Assembly: GCA_048263775.1 (NCBI GenBank)
Contig: JBLXDU010000012.1
Span: 62,001-126,000, forward strand
Length of the DNA stretch: 64,000 nt
Direction: 5' to 3'
Origin: UBA1479 sp048263775
GTDB lineage: Bacteria > Pseudomonadota > Alphaproteobacteria > Rhodospirillales > Casp-alpha2
This document shows, piece after piece, positions 8,684-18,060 of this stretch. The stretch's first letter is position 1. Every line of letters starts with the position of its first letter. The translations under genes were made by a program, and so were the position numbers. Below the pieces are notes generated by a model. That model saw nothing but the letters and a program-made list of their open reading frames with translations. It had not been told where the DNA came from and made no database searches.

Positions 8684-10113
8684 GCGGCCGCACCGTTCTT
8701 GTCGCCGACGACGACGCGGCGATCCGCACCGTGGTCGCGCAGGCATTGGGCCGCGCCGGGCTTGATGTCAAGACGACGGGCCAGGCCTCGACATTATGGG
8801 ATTGGGTATCGGCGGGTGAGGGCGATATCGTCATTACTGACGTCATCATGCCCGATGAAAACGGCCTGGACCTGATCCCCCGCATCAAGGGAATCCGCCC
8901 GGAACTGCGCATCGTCGTGATGAGTGCACAGAACACCATCCTGACGGCGGTCAAGGCCGCCGAAAGCGGCGCCTTCGAATACCTGCCCAAGCCGTTCGAC
9001 ATCAACGAGCTGGTTTCCATCGTGCGCCGCGGGCTGGAAGCACCGCCCGAGCAGCCGGGGCTGAGCCCGGAGCACGCCGGCGTGGAAAAGCTGCCGCTGG
9101 TTGGCCGTTCGCCGGCCATGCAGGAAATCTACCGTACCCTGGCACGCCTGATCTCAACCGACCTGACCGTGTTGATCACCGGTGAATCGGGCACCGGTAA
9201 GGAATTGGCCGCGCGGGTGCTGCACGATTACGGCAAGCGCAAGCGAGGGCCATTCGTCGCCGTCAACATGGCGGCAATCCCGCGCGAGTTGATCGAAAGC
9301 GAACTGTTCGGCCATGAAAAGGGAGCCTTCACTGGCGCCACCATGCGCTCTTCCGGCCGTTTCGAGCAGGCCGAGGGCGGCACCCTGTTCCTCGACGAAA
9401 TCGGCGATATGCCGCTGGAAGCACAGACCCGTCTGCTGCGCGTGCTGCAGGAAGGGGAATACACTTCCGTCGGTGGCCGGGTAACGCGCAAGACCGACGT
9501 ACGCATCGTCGCCGCCACTCATCAGGACCTGACTCAGCTGACCCGCCAGGGCCGTTTCCGCGAGGATCTGTTCTACCGCCTCAATGTCGTGCCGCTGCGC
9601 CTGCCGCCACTGCGCGAACGGCTTGAGGACATCCCCGAATTGGTCAAGACCTTCCTCGCCAAGGCAGCGGGCGAGGGCCTGCCGTGGAAGATCATCGAGG
9701 GCAAGGCCACGGAACGCCTGATGGCCTATAATTGGCCGGGCAACGTGCGCGAGTTGGAAAACCTGATTCATCGCCTGGCCGCCCTCTATTCGGAGGAAAC
9801 CATTTCCGAGCAGGCAATTTCGGCAGAGTTGGCCGACCGCGGCCGCAGCGGCGACCCAGGTGCCAACCGGGGCCTGTCACAGGTCGTCGAGGAACGTCTG
9901 GAAGCCTACTTCGGCGCCCATGCGGGGGCACTGCCGGCGGCGGGTCTGTACGACCGCGTGCTGCGTGAAATCGAACGGCCGCTAATCCTGCTGACCCTGC
10001 GGGCCACCCGCGGCAATCAGGTCAAGGCTGCCGAGGTTTTGGGTCTCAACCGCAATACCCTGCGCAAGAAGATCCGCGACCTCGACATTTCGGTGGTGCG
10101 GGGCCAGAAATGA
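8680..10113 (+). CDS. ntrC: nitrogen regulation response regulator NtrC, sigma-54 activator
   Basis: The 477-residue regulator has a receiver domain (phosphoacceptor D54, switch lysine in LPKPFD) and a central AAA+ domain with Walker A GESGTGKE. The intact sigma-54 contact loop GAFTGA lies at 215-220, and a C-terminal Fis-type helix-turn-helix (about 440-475) follows. It activates sigma-54 promoters of nitrogen-assimilation genes when phosphorylated by NtrB. It overlaps ntrB at its start and ntrY at its end by four bases each. Confidence 0.96.
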   Translation: MSGRTVLVADDDAAIRTVVAQALGRAGLDVKTTGQASTLWDWVSAGEGDIVITDVIMPDENGLDLIPRIKGIRPELRIVVMSAQNTILTAVKAAESGAFEYLPKPFDINELVSIVRRGLEAPPEQPGLSPEHAGVEKLPLVGRSPAMQEIYRTLARLISTDLTVLITGESGTGKELAARVLHDYGKRKRGPFVAVNMAAIPRELIESELFGHEKGAFTGATMRSSGRFEQAEGGTLFLDEIGDMPLEAQTRLLRVLQEGEYTSVGGRVTRKTDVRIVAATHQDLTQLTRQGRFREDLFYRLNVVPLRLPPLRERLEDIPELVKTFLAKAAGEGLPWKIIEGKATERLMAYNWPGNVRELENLIHRLAALYSEETISEQAISAELADRGRSGDPGANRGLSQVVEERLEAYFGAHAGALPAAGLYDRVLREIERPLILLTLRATRGNQVKAAEVLGLNRNTLRKKIRDLDISVVRGQK

Positions 10114-12407
10114 ACCCTCCGGCCACGCCCGGACAAGGCCCTCTCAGCAGCCTTTGGGCGCTGATCGGCCTACGCGGGGCGAGCGCCAAGCGGCTTCTTG
10201 CCTACGGGCTTGCGGCGGCGGCGGTCGTTTCCTGCGTGGCCACCGCCTTCATGCTGGTGTTCCGTCCAGCCCAGACCCAGAACATCGAAACCATCGTCGC
10301 CATGATCTACCTGGACGGCGCGATCCTGCTGCTTCTCGGCATGGTCGTCGGCCAGCGTCTGTTCTCGATCTGGCTCGACCGGCGCCGCGGACAGGCGGGC
10401 TCGGGCCTACATGTGCGCATGGTGACCTTGTTCGCCCTGGTTGCCACGGCGCCGGCCATTCTGGTTGCCGTGATGTCGGCGACCTTCCTGCATTACGGCG
10501 TGCAGGCCTGGTTCAACGAACGGGTCTCGACGGCGCTCGACCAGTCGATGGGCGTCGCCAGCGCCTATCTGAAGGAACACCGGGAAAACTTCGGCACGGA
10601 CATTCTGGCCGTGGCCAACGACCTGAACATCAATTCCGGCATTCTCACCCGTGAACCCTGGCGCCTGAGCCCGCTTCTGACCTTCCACACACGTTCGCGC
10701 GGGTTCACCGAGGCGGTCATGGTCGACGGTACAGGGAAGGTCATCGCACAATCCGAATTTTCCCGCCCGCGCGAGACCGAGCAGATCACCCCGGAGCTTT
10801 TTCAGCAGGCGCAGAGCGGCAAGATCACCTTGATTCCGCTCGACGAACAGGACCGCATTCGCGCCATCTACAAGCTGAGCCGCTTCGTCGATACCTATCT
10901 GGTGCTCGAACGGTTCGTGAACCCGGACGTGCTCAACCACATCGACACCATCCAGAACGCAGTGCGCGAATACCAGCGCCTGCAGCGTGAACGGGGCGGT
11001 CTTCAGGTCAGTTTCATCCTGATCTTCACCGTGGTTTCCGTGCTGTTGCTGTTGGCCGCCGTGTGGACGGGGCTGACCGTCGCGACGCAATTGGCTGAGC
11101 CGGTTTCAAGCCTGATCTATGCCGCCGGGCGCATTCGCGACGGCGACCTGACGACGACTGTCGATATTCCCGACGCCGACGACGAACTGGCCTCACTGTC
11201 GCGCGCCTTCAACCGCATGACGGCGCAAATCCGCGGCCAGCAGGAAGGCCTGATTTCGGCCAACCGGGAATTAGACGAACGGCGCCGCTTCACGGAAACG
11301 GTGCTGGCCGGTGTGTCGGCGGGCGTGGTCGGGCTCGACAAGGACGGGCGCATCAATCTGCCCAACCGATCGGCCTCAGTCCTAGTCGGCGAAGACCTGA
11401 TGCGGGCAAAGGGGAGATTGCTTGTCGATCTGGTGCCGGAATTCGCCCCCTTGTGGGCCGAGGCCAAGCGTCGGCCAGACCGCCAGCAGCGGTCGGAGGT
11501 CAAGCTTGCCCGCGACGGTAGCGAGCGCACGCTATTGGTGCGCATCGCCGCCGAACGCCTGTCCGGCCAATTGCTGGGCTTCGTCGTCACCTTCGATGAC
11601 GTGACTGAACTCCTGTCAGCGCAGCGCGCCGCCGCCTGGGCCGACGTGGCGCGGCGCATCGCCCATGAAATCAAGAACCCGCTGACGCCCATTCAATTGT
11701 CAGCCGAACGCTTGAAGCGGAAGTACCAGGACGAAGTCACCTCGGACCCTGAAACCTTCACCACCTGCACGGATACGATCATCCGGCAGGTCGAAGACAT
11801 CGGCCGCATGGTCGACGAATTTTCGTCCTTCGCGCGCATGCCGCAACCCTCCATCGGGCGCGAGAACCTGTCGAACCTAATTCGCGAAGTCGTCATTTTG
11901 GAGCGTTCGCGCACGGAAGGCGTCACGCTTGACCTCACCTTGCCGGACGACGACATGATGTTGCGCTGTGATCGGCGCCAAGTGTCGCGTGCTCTCACCA
12001 ACATTCTGAAGAACGCGGCGGAAAGCGTTGAAAGTCGCATTCTTCAGGATAAGGCTGATGGCGGCGAAAGCGAGCCAGGCCGAATTTCCATCACAGTCAC
12101 CGACAGCCGCGGCCAGGACGGCGGCGATGAAAGCGTTGCGGTGACCGTAGAGGACAACGGCATCGGCCTGCCCGAAGCCGGACGCGAACGATTGACCGAA
12201 CCCTACGTGACGACGCGCAGCAAGGGCACGGGCCTGGGGCTGGCCATTGTCCGCAAGATCATGGAAGATCATCAGGGTGACCTGCGCCTGGAGGATCGCC
12301 CCGGCGGCGGGGCGCGGATCAGTTTGGTGTTCCGGGACTTGGATGAAACCGCCAACGACGGCGACAAAGATCCCATGAAGGTCGCGACCGGCCTGGGATT
12401 GGGGTAG
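10110..12407 (+). CDS. ntrY: membrane sensor histidine kinase NtrY
   Basis: The 765-residue protein has three N-terminal membrane helices (about 33-52, 63-85, 105-126), an extracytoplasmic segment (about 127-299) and a fourth membrane helix (300-324). These are followed by a HAMP domain (about 325-378), a PAS domain (about 390-500), a dimerisation domain with His519 in IAHEIKNPLTPIQLSAERL, and a C-terminal ATPase domain with DNGIGLPEAG and GTGLGLAIV. NtrY pairs with NtrX and is linked in other alphaproteobacteria to nitrogen, redox and envelope control. Its ATG overlaps the ntrC stop. Confidence 0.95.
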   Translation: MNPPATPGQGPLSSLWALIGLRGASAKRLLAYGLAAAAVVSCVATAFMLVFRPAQTQNIETIVAMIYLDGAILLLLGMVVGQRLFSIWLDRRRGQAGSGLHVRMVTLFALVATAPAILVAVMSATFLHYGVQAWFNERVSTALDQSMGVASAYLKEHRENFGTDILAVANDLNINSGILTREPWRLSPLLTFHTRSRGFTEAVMVDGTGKVIAQSEFSRPRETEQITPELFQQAQSGKITLIPLDEQDRIRAIYKLSRFVDTYLVLERFVNPDVLNHIDTIQNAVREYQRLQRERGGLQVSFILIFTVVSVLLLLAAVWTGLTVATQLAEPVSSLIYAAGRIRDGDLTTTVDIPDADDELASLSRAFNRMTAQIRGQQEGLISANRELDERRRFTETVLAGVSAGVVGLDKDGRINLPNRSASVLVGEDLMRAKGRLLVDLVPEFAPLWAEAKRRPDRQQRSEVKLARDGSERTLLVRIAAERLSGQLLGFVVTFDDVTELLSAQRAAAWADVARRIAHEIKNPLTPIQLSAERLKRKYQDEVTSDPETFTTCTDTIIRQVEDIGRMVDEFSSFARMPQPSIGRENLSNLIREVVILERSRTEGVTLDLTLPDDDMMLRCDRRQVSRALTNILKNAAESVESRILQDKADGGESEPGRISITVTDSRGQDGGDESVAVTVEDNGIGLPEAGRERLTEPYVTTRSKGTGLGLAIVRKIMEDHQGDLRLEDRPGGGARISLVFRDLDETANDGDKDPMKVATGLGLG

Positions 12408-12414
12408 GGCTGTC

Positions 12415-13797
12415 ATGGCACAAGATATTCTTATCGTCGATGACGAAGCCGACATTCGAACCCTCACAGCGGGGATTCTCGAAGACGAAGGCTACGACAC
12501 CCGTGAGGCAGCGGACAGCCAGGGTGCGCTTGAGGCCCTGTCTGCGCGACAGCCGAGCCTGGTGCTGCTCGACATCTGGCTTCAGGGCAGTGAACTGGAC
12601 GGTTTACAGATTCTCAAGCGGATCAAGCAGAACCACCCGGAAATCCCGGTTTTGATGATGAGCGGGCACGGCACCGTGGAAACCGCCGTGACGGCCATCA
12701 AGGACGGCGCCTATGACTTCATCGAAAAGCCGTTCAAAGCCGATCGCCTGCTGCTCAACGTGCGGCGCGCGGTTGAGGCGGCGCGTCTGCGCTCGGAAAA
12801 CGAGGAGCTGAGGCTGCGCGCCGGCTCGTCCCTGGATCTGATCGGCACGTCCTCGGCGATGCGCGAAATTCAGCAGGTGATTGACCGTGCGGCGCCATCC
12901 AACAGCCGCATCCTGATCTTCGGGCCGAGCGGCAGCGGCAAGGAGATCGTGGCACGCAACATCCACGCGCGCTCAAACCGTGCCGACGGGCCCTTCGTCA
13001 TCGTCAACTGCGCCACCATGGCACCGGACCGAGTCGAAATGGAACTGTTCGGCACCGAAGGCGACGACGGTTCGCGACGCATCGGTACGTTCGAGCGTGC
13101 CCACGGCGGCACCTTGGTGCTTGACGAGGTCTCGGACATGCCGCTGGAAACTCAGGGCAAGATCGTCCGCGTTCTGCAGGAACAGAATTTCGAACGGGTC
13201 GGCGGCTCCACCCGGGTGCAGGTCAACGTGCGCGTGATCTCGTCGACGACCCGCGATCTGCAGGCGGAAGTCGCCGCCGGACGATTCCGGGAAGACCTGT
13301 TCTATCGTCTCAACGTGGTGCCCCTGACGGTGCCGGCGTTGGCCGACCGGCGTGAGGACATCCGCGCCCTGACCGATCATTTCATGCGCCAGGCTGCCGA
13401 CGCCACCGGCCAGCAGCCCCGTCGCCTGGGCGAGGATGCCTTGGCGGCATTGCAGAGTTACACATGGCCGGGTAACGTCCGCGAACTTCGCAACGTGATC
13501 GAACGGGTGCTGATCCTGGCGCCCGGCGAAAACGACACGGTTCTGGGGGCCAGCATGCTGCCGACGGAGTTTCTCGACGGGATAAAACGCAGCACAATCG
13601 GCAGCGACGAGGGCTATCTGGCCAAGCCGCTGCGGGACGCGCGGGAAGATTTCGAACGCGAATATCTGAATGCCCAGATGTCGCGGTTCAACGGCAATAT
13701 TTCGCGCACCGCCCAGTTCGTGGGCATGGAGCGCTCGGCCCTGCACCGCAAGCTTAAATCCCTCGGCCTGACGGACGAGGACCGCGGGACCTCATGA
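12415..13797 (+). CDS. ntrX: response regulator NtrX, AAA+ domain lacking the GAFTGA loop
   Basis: The 460-residue protein has an NtrC-like layout: a receiver with D53 (LLDIWLQG) and KPF, an AAA+ domain with Walker A GPSGSGKE (170-177), and a Fis-type DNA-binding end (about 420-455). The stretch where sigma-54 activators have ExxGAFTGA reads TEGDDGSRRIG (214-224), so the contact loop is missing. The absence is known in alphaproteobacterial NtrX proteins and suggests it does not act as a sigma-54 activator. The gene starts eight bases after ntrY, so the two are one transcription unit. Confidence 0.95.
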   Translation: MAQDILIVDDEADIRTLTAGILEDEGYDTREAADSQGALEALSARQPSLVLLDIWLQGSELDGLQILKRIKQNHPEIPVLMMSGHGTVETAVTAIKDGAYDFIEKPFKADRLLLNVRRAVEAARLRSENEELRLRAGSSLDLIGTSSAMREIQQVIDRAAPSNSRILIFGPSGSGKEIVARNIHARSNRADGPFVIVNCATMAPDRVEMELFGTEGDDGSRRIGTFERAHGGTLVLDEVSDMPLETQGKIVRVLQEQNFERVGGSTRVQVNVRVISSTTRDLQAEVAAGRFREDLFYRLNVVPLTVPALADRREDIRALTDHFMRQAADATGQQPRRLGEDALAALQSYTWPGNVRELRNVIERVLILAPGENDTVLGASMLPTEFLDGIKRSTIGSDEGYLAKPLRDAREDFEREYLNAQMSRFNGNISRTAQFVGMERSALHRKLKSLGLTDEDRGTS

Positions 13798-13840
13798 CCA
13801 CTTCCCGCACAACCGCCGCATCCAAAGAAGGGCGTTCGGC

Positions 13841-15217
13841 ATGAAGATCATCGTTTGCGGCGCCGGCCAGGTCGGCGTCAACATCGCCCGCCAATTGGCG
13901 TTGGAAAACCACGACGTGACCATCGTCGACCAGGCACCGGACCTGGTGCGTAGGGTATCCGACACCCTGGACGCCCAAGCGGTGGTTGGCCATGCCTCCC
14001 ATCCGGACGTGCTGGAGCGCGCCGGCATCGCCGACGCCGACATGCTGATCGCCGTGACCCTGACGGACGAAATCAACATGGTCGCCTGTCAAGTCGCCCA
14101 TTCCCTGTTCGACGTACCGACAAAGATCGCGCGCATCCGCCAGAAAAGTTATCTCGACCCCATGTGGGCCAACCTGTTTTCGCGCGACAATCTTCCGATC
14201 GACGTCATCATCTCGCCGGAGATGGAGGTTGCCCGCGCCGTCGCCCGGCGCCTGCGCATTCCCGGCGCCATGGACATGATCCCGCTGGCCGACGGGGCAG
14301 TGACACTGCTCGGCGTGCGCTGCACCGAGGAATGTCCGCTGTTGAACACGCCGTTGAAACAGCTGACCCAATTGTTCCCTGACCTCAACATCGTGATCGT
14401 CGGCCTGGTCCGCGACGGCAACGCCATCGTACCCAAGGCCGATGACCAGATGGCCCCCGGCGATGAGGTCTATTTCGTGGTCGACACCGCGCAGATCAGC
14501 CGTGCCATGACTGCCTTCGGCTATGACGCGGGCGAGGCGCGGCGCCTGTTGATCATCGGCGGCGGCAACATCGGTCTGGTCCTGGCGCAGGAGATTGAGC
14601 GCGAATATCCCTGGGTCAAAGCCAAGATCATCGAGCACAACAAGGAGCGCGCCGAATACATTTCCGGCCAATTGGAAAGCACCGTGGTGCTGAACGGCGA
14701 CGCACGCGACATCGAAATCCTGGAAGAAGCCAACATCCGCGGTACCGACACGGTGGTCGCCGTCACCAACGACGACGAAAGCAACATCCTGGCCTCACTT
14801 CTGGCCAAGAAGTTCGGCTGCGAACGCACCGTGACCCTGGTCAACACCTCGATCTACGAACAGCTCATCGGCTCCCTCGGCATCGACGTGGTGGTCAGCC
14901 CGCGCAACATCACGGTCTCGACGATCCTGCAGCACGTACGGCGCGGGCGCATTCATTCGGTCCATGCTGTGCGCGAGGGCCTGGGCGAACTGATCGAGGC
15001 CGAGGCGCTGGAAACCTCGGACCTTGCCGGTAAGACACTGAAGGAAATCCAGTTGCCGACAGGGGTCGTCGTCGGCGCCATCGTGCGTGACGGCAAGATG
15101 CTGTTCCCGCGCGGCACGACTACGGTCGAGGCCGGCGACCGTGTAATCCTGTTCTCGGCGCCGGAATCCATCCGCAAAGTCGAAAACATGTTCGCCGTAC
15201 AACTTGAATATTTCTAA
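13841..15217 (+). CDS. trkA: Trk potassium uptake NAD-binding regulatory subunit TrkA
   Basis: The 458-residue protein contains two tandem RCK units, each with a nucleotide-binding Rossmann part and a C-terminal RCK_C part. The first begins IIVCGAGQVGVNIA (about 3-120), the second LLIIGGGNIGLVLA (about 233-350). The two RCK_C segments lie at about 140-225 and 370-455. TrkA sits on the cytoplasmic face of the TrkH/TrkG potassium channel and gates it in response to nucleotides. It follows ntrX by 43 bases with GAAGGG ahead of the ATG. This linkage is conserved in related genomes. No trkH gene is in the window. Confidence 0.95.
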   Translation: MKIIVCGAGQVGVNIARQLALENHDVTIVDQAPDLVRRVSDTLDAQAVVGHASHPDVLERAGIADADMLIAVTLTDEINMVACQVAHSLFDVPTKIARIRQKSYLDPMWANLFSRDNLPIDVIISPEMEVARAVARRLRIPGAMDMIPLADGAVTLLGVRCTEECPLLNTPLKQLTQLFPDLNIVIVGLVRDGNAIVPKADDQMAPGDEVYFVVDTAQISRAMTAFGYDAGEARRLLIIGGGNIGLVLAQEIEREYPWVKAKIIEHNKERAEYISGQLESTVVLNGDARDIEILEEANIRGTDTVVAVTNDDESNILASLLAKKFGCERTVTLVNTSIYEQLIGSLGIDVVVSPRNITVSTILQHVRRGRIHSVHAVREGLGELIEAEALETSDLAGKTLKEIQLPTGVVVGAIVRDGKMLFPRGTTTVEAGDRVILFSAPESIRKVENMFAVQLEYF

Positions 15218-15220
15218 GCA

Positions 15221-15895
15221 GTGACCGATTCGCATCTTCCATCGCCGTTGACCCTGCCCAGGGCCGTCGTCTTCGACTGGGACAACACCCTTGTCGATAC
15301 CTGGCCGATCATTCACGACGCTTTGAACCATACCTTCCGCGCCTGGGGCCTGCGTGAGTGGACGCTTGAGGAAACCCACGCCAAGGTCCGCAAGTCACTC
15401 CGCGACAGCTTTCCCGGACTGTTCGGCGACGACTGGGAAAAGGCCGGCGATGTGTTCTACGCACGCTATGGGGCGATCCACGCAGAAAAGCTGCAGCCGG
15501 CGGCGGGGGCGGCGGCACTCCTTCAAGGATTGACCGATGCCGGTGTTTACCTTTGCGTGGTGTCCAACAAGAAAGGATCGTTTTTGCGCAAGGAGGCCCA
15601 GGCGTTGGGCTGGACCGGTCATTTCGGCGCCCTGGTCGGGGCCATGGACGCGCCGCGGGACAAGCCGGCCCGTGATCCCATCGACATGGCGCTACATCCC
15701 GGCGGCATGGCGGCCGGGGAGGGCATTTGGTTCGTCGGCGACGCCGATGTCGACATGGAATGCGCCCATGGAGCGGGCTGTTATCCGGTGCTGATCCGCC
15801 CCCAACCGCCCAGACTAGATGAATTTGTCGACTTTCCTCCAGCCCTGCATTTCAGCGACTGCGATAGTCTTTGCAAGTTCACTCAGACACTGTAA
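15221..15895 (+). CDS. HAD-superfamily hydrolase, phosphoglycolate-phosphatase-like
   Basis: The 224-residue product carries the four HAD motifs: VVFDWDNTLVDTW (motif I), VVSNKKG (motif II), the lysine in RDKPARDP (motif III) and WFVGDADVDM (motif IV). A helical cap (about 35-95) lies between motifs I and II, as in phosphoglycolate or pyrophosphate phosphatases. The likely start is GTG, four bases after the trkA stop, so it belongs to that transcript. The substrate cannot be told from sequence. Confidence 0.85.
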   Translation: MTDSHLPSPLTLPRAVVFDWDNTLVDTWPIIHDALNHTFRAWGLREWTLEETHAKVRKSLRDSFPGLFGDDWEKAGDVFYARYGAIHAEKLQPAAGAAALLQGLTDAGVYLCVVSNKKGSFLRKEAQALGWTGHFGALVGAMDAPRDKPARDPIDMALHPGGMAAGEGIWFVGDADVDMECAHGAGCYPVLIRPQPPRLDEFVDFPPALHFSDCDSLCKFTQTL

Positions 15896-16035
15896 GCTTT
15901 TGTACAAGGCTGGTTAGCCGTGTAGAAACAAAAGAGAAAACAACAACAGGGAGCCCGGAACAAAGTCGGACGCGGCGTTACGGCCAGCGCGCAGGAGCGA
16001 GGTGCGGCCGCAAAAAGACTTTGGGGTGGGGAGTG

Positions 16036-16290
16036 ATGTCGTCAGAAAAATCACAAAACGTGCAGGACGTTTTTCTTAATCACATCAGGAAGAACAAAAC
16101 TGCGGTCACGGTGTTTCTGGTCAACGGAGTCAAACTGCAGGGAATCGTCACCTGGTTTGACAATTTTTCCGTTCTCCTGCGCCGGGATGGGCATACGCAG
16201 TTGGTGTATAAACACGCCATCTCGACGGTCATGCCGTCCGTTCCCGTTCAATTGTTCGAACCGGATGCGGCCGAGTCCGCCGAGGGTTGA
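16036..16290 (+). CDS. hfq: RNA chaperone Hfq
   Basis: The 84-residue protein matches Hfq. Sm1 motif residues lie in VQDVFLNHIRKNKTAVTVFL and GVKLQGIVTWFDNFSVLL, and the Sm2 motif is YKHAISTVMP. It forms a hexameric ring that pairs small RNAs with mRNAs. ATG 16036 is preceded by a G-rich site (GGGGTGGGGAG), and family length fits; a longer open frame upstream is not used. The 140 bases between the HAD gene and hfq contain no gene and may hold an hfq promoter. The stop overlaps the hflX start. Confidence 0.97.
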   Translation: MSSEKSQNVQDVFLNHIRKNKTAVTVFLVNGVKLQGIVTWFDNFSVLLRRDGHTQLVYKHAISTVMPSVPVQLFEPDAAESAEG

Positions 16291-17639
16291 GCGAACAAAC
16301 GCCAGGTGATGTCACGTCCGCCGCCAAGGCGGCGGGCGCGGGCGTTTGCGCCGTCATCCATCCGAACATGTCCGCAGCCGACGGAGCCGACAGCCGCAGT
16401 GCACGCGCCAACCTGGACGAGGCCATCGCGCTTGCCGGGGCCATCGACTTGGACGTCGTCCATGCCGAAACATTCGAACTGCCCCGGCCCCGGCCTTCGA
16501 CCCTTCTGGGCAAGGGCACGGTGGAGCGCATCGGCGAGACCCTGCATGCCTTGCCGGACTGCGAGCTGGTTGTCGTCAACGCCAACCTGACGCCGGTTCA
16601 GCAACGCAATCTGGAAACTGCCTGGGAGGCCAAGGTCATCGACCGCACGGGCCTGATCCTGGAAATCTTCGGTGCCCGGGCAAGGACCAAGGAAGGTCGC
16701 CTACAGGTCGATCTGGCCGCGCTTAGCTATCAATTGGGCCGTCTGGTCCGCAGTTGGACCCACCTGGAACGCCAACGCGGCGGGGCGGGGTTCATGGGCG
16801 GTCCCGGTGAGCGGCAGATCGAACTGGACCGACGCATGATTCGCCAGCGCATCGCTCGGCTGAAGCGCGAATTGGCGGAAGTCAAACGCACCCGATCCCT
16901 ACAGCGCCGCGCACGCCAGCGGGTGCCTTATCCGGTGGTCGCCCTCGTGGGCTATACCAACGCCGGTAAATCGACCCTGTTCAACCGCCTGACCGGCGCC
17001 GACGTGGTCGCCCGCGACCAGTTGTTCGCGACCTTGGACCCGACCATGCGCAAACTCGACCTGCCGGAAGGCGGGCCGGTCATCTTGTCCGATACGGTGG
17101 GCTTCATTTCCGACCTGCCGCACCAACTGGTCAATGCCTTCCACGCGACCTTGGAAGAGGTCGTGGAGGCCGACATGATCCTGCATGTACGCGACATCGC
17201 CGACCCGGACACCGAAATCCAACGCCGCGACGTGCTGGAGGTTCTAAGCGGCCTCGGCTTGGGTGAGGATGCGGCCGCGCCGATCACTGAAGCACTCAAC
17301 AAGATCGATCTTTTACCGCCGGAAACCCTCGCCGCTCTGGAGGAACGCATCGCGCGTCAGGACAACAACCCGCCGGTCGCCATTTCCGCCGTAACGGGGC
17401 AGGGGTTGGATACCCTGATCCAGCGCATCCAGGACGTTCTTGGTGACAAGCTTGGAGAATTGGAGCTGGACCTGGGCTTCGACGAAGGGGCGACCCTGGC
17501 CTGGATCTATGAGCACGGCGAGGTTCTGGACCGGGCCGACGGCGAAGCCGGCATCCATCTGCGTGTCCGCATGGACCCGCGCAGCCAATCGCAGCTGCTG
17601 ACCCGTATCGACAGCGCCCGCCAGAGCCGTCTACACTAG
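16287..17639 (+). CDS. hflX: ribosome-associated GTPase HflX
   Basis: The 450-residue GTPase has an N-terminal HflX domain with a coiled-coil segment (about 170-215) and a Gly-rich linker GGAGFMGGPGERQIELDRR. The G domain carries G1 GYTNAGKST, G3 DTVGFI and G4 NKID, followed by a short C-terminal domain. HflX splits or rescues stalled ribosomes, particularly in stress. The start is a TTG overlapping the hfq stop (TTGA), consistent with the conserved hfq-hflX coupling. It closes the dusB-to-hflX run. Confidence 0.95.
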   Translation: MSEQTPGDVTSAAKAAGAGVCAVIHPNMSAADGADSRSARANLDEAIALAGAIDLDVVHAETFELPRPRPSTLLGKGTVERIGETLHALPDCELVVVNANLTPVQQRNLETAWEAKVIDRTGLILEIFGARARTKEGRLQVDLAALSYQLGRLVRSWTHLERQRGGAGFMGGPGERQIELDRRMIRQRIARLKRELAEVKRTRSLQRRARQRVPYPVVALVGYTNAGKSTLFNRLTGADVVARDQLFATLDPTMRKLDLPEGGPVILSDTVGFISDLPHQLVNAFHATLEEVVEADMILHVRDIADPDTEIQRRDVLEVLSGLGLGEDAAAPITEALNKIDLLPPETLAALEERIARQDNNPPVAISAVTGQGLDTLIQRIQDVLGDKLGELELDLGFDEGATLAWIYEHGEVLDRADGEAGIHLRVRMDPRSQSQLLTRIDSARQSRLH

Positions 17640-17753
17640 ACCGCGAGGGTTCCAGGGGCGGATTCCCTACACCGGTTGGTAACCATTTCCCATTAAACCG
17701 GGGACATCGCATTCCGGCGACAGCAGACATCCGGTACGGACGGACGGGCACCC

Positions 17754-18023
17754 ATGGCGACAAACCGCAGCCAAAATAAATGGCGTTCCAAGAACAAGTT
17801 GGTCAAACGCCAACTGAACGTCATGGCGAAAAGCCATGTGCACGACCATCTGCAGCGTCTGGCCGACGATTTCCGCCTGCGCGGTAAGGGCGAGGCGGTA
17901 TCCTTCGCGACCTTCATCACCCGTGCCCTGATGCAGCGTGCCGATTACAGCGATGATGTCGCGCAAATGCTGGAAGACCTCGCCGAAGCCTTCCACCGCG
18001 ATCGCGACATTCATTCCAACTGA
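17754..18023 (+). CDS. conserved hypothetical protein, basic helical, ribbon-helix-helix-like
   Basis: The 89-residue protein has a very basic N-terminus (KWRSKNKLVKRQLNVMAKSHVH) and a helical remainder with an acidic tail. The pattern of a short strand followed by two helices is reminiscent of ribbon-helix-helix DNA-binding proteins, but I cannot confirm this. ATG 17754 is the first codon of the conserved-looking stretch. It lies 37 bases upstream of the inositol-phosphatase-like gene on the same strand. Function unknown. Confidence 0.65.
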   Translation: MATNRSQNKWRSKNKLVKRQLNVMAKSHVHDHLQRLADDFRLRGKGEAVSFATFITRALMQRADYSDDVAQMLEDLAEAFHRDRDIHSN

Positions 18024-18060
18024 TCTGCCCTTACAAGGCAGCGTCCGGATTACCAAACCC

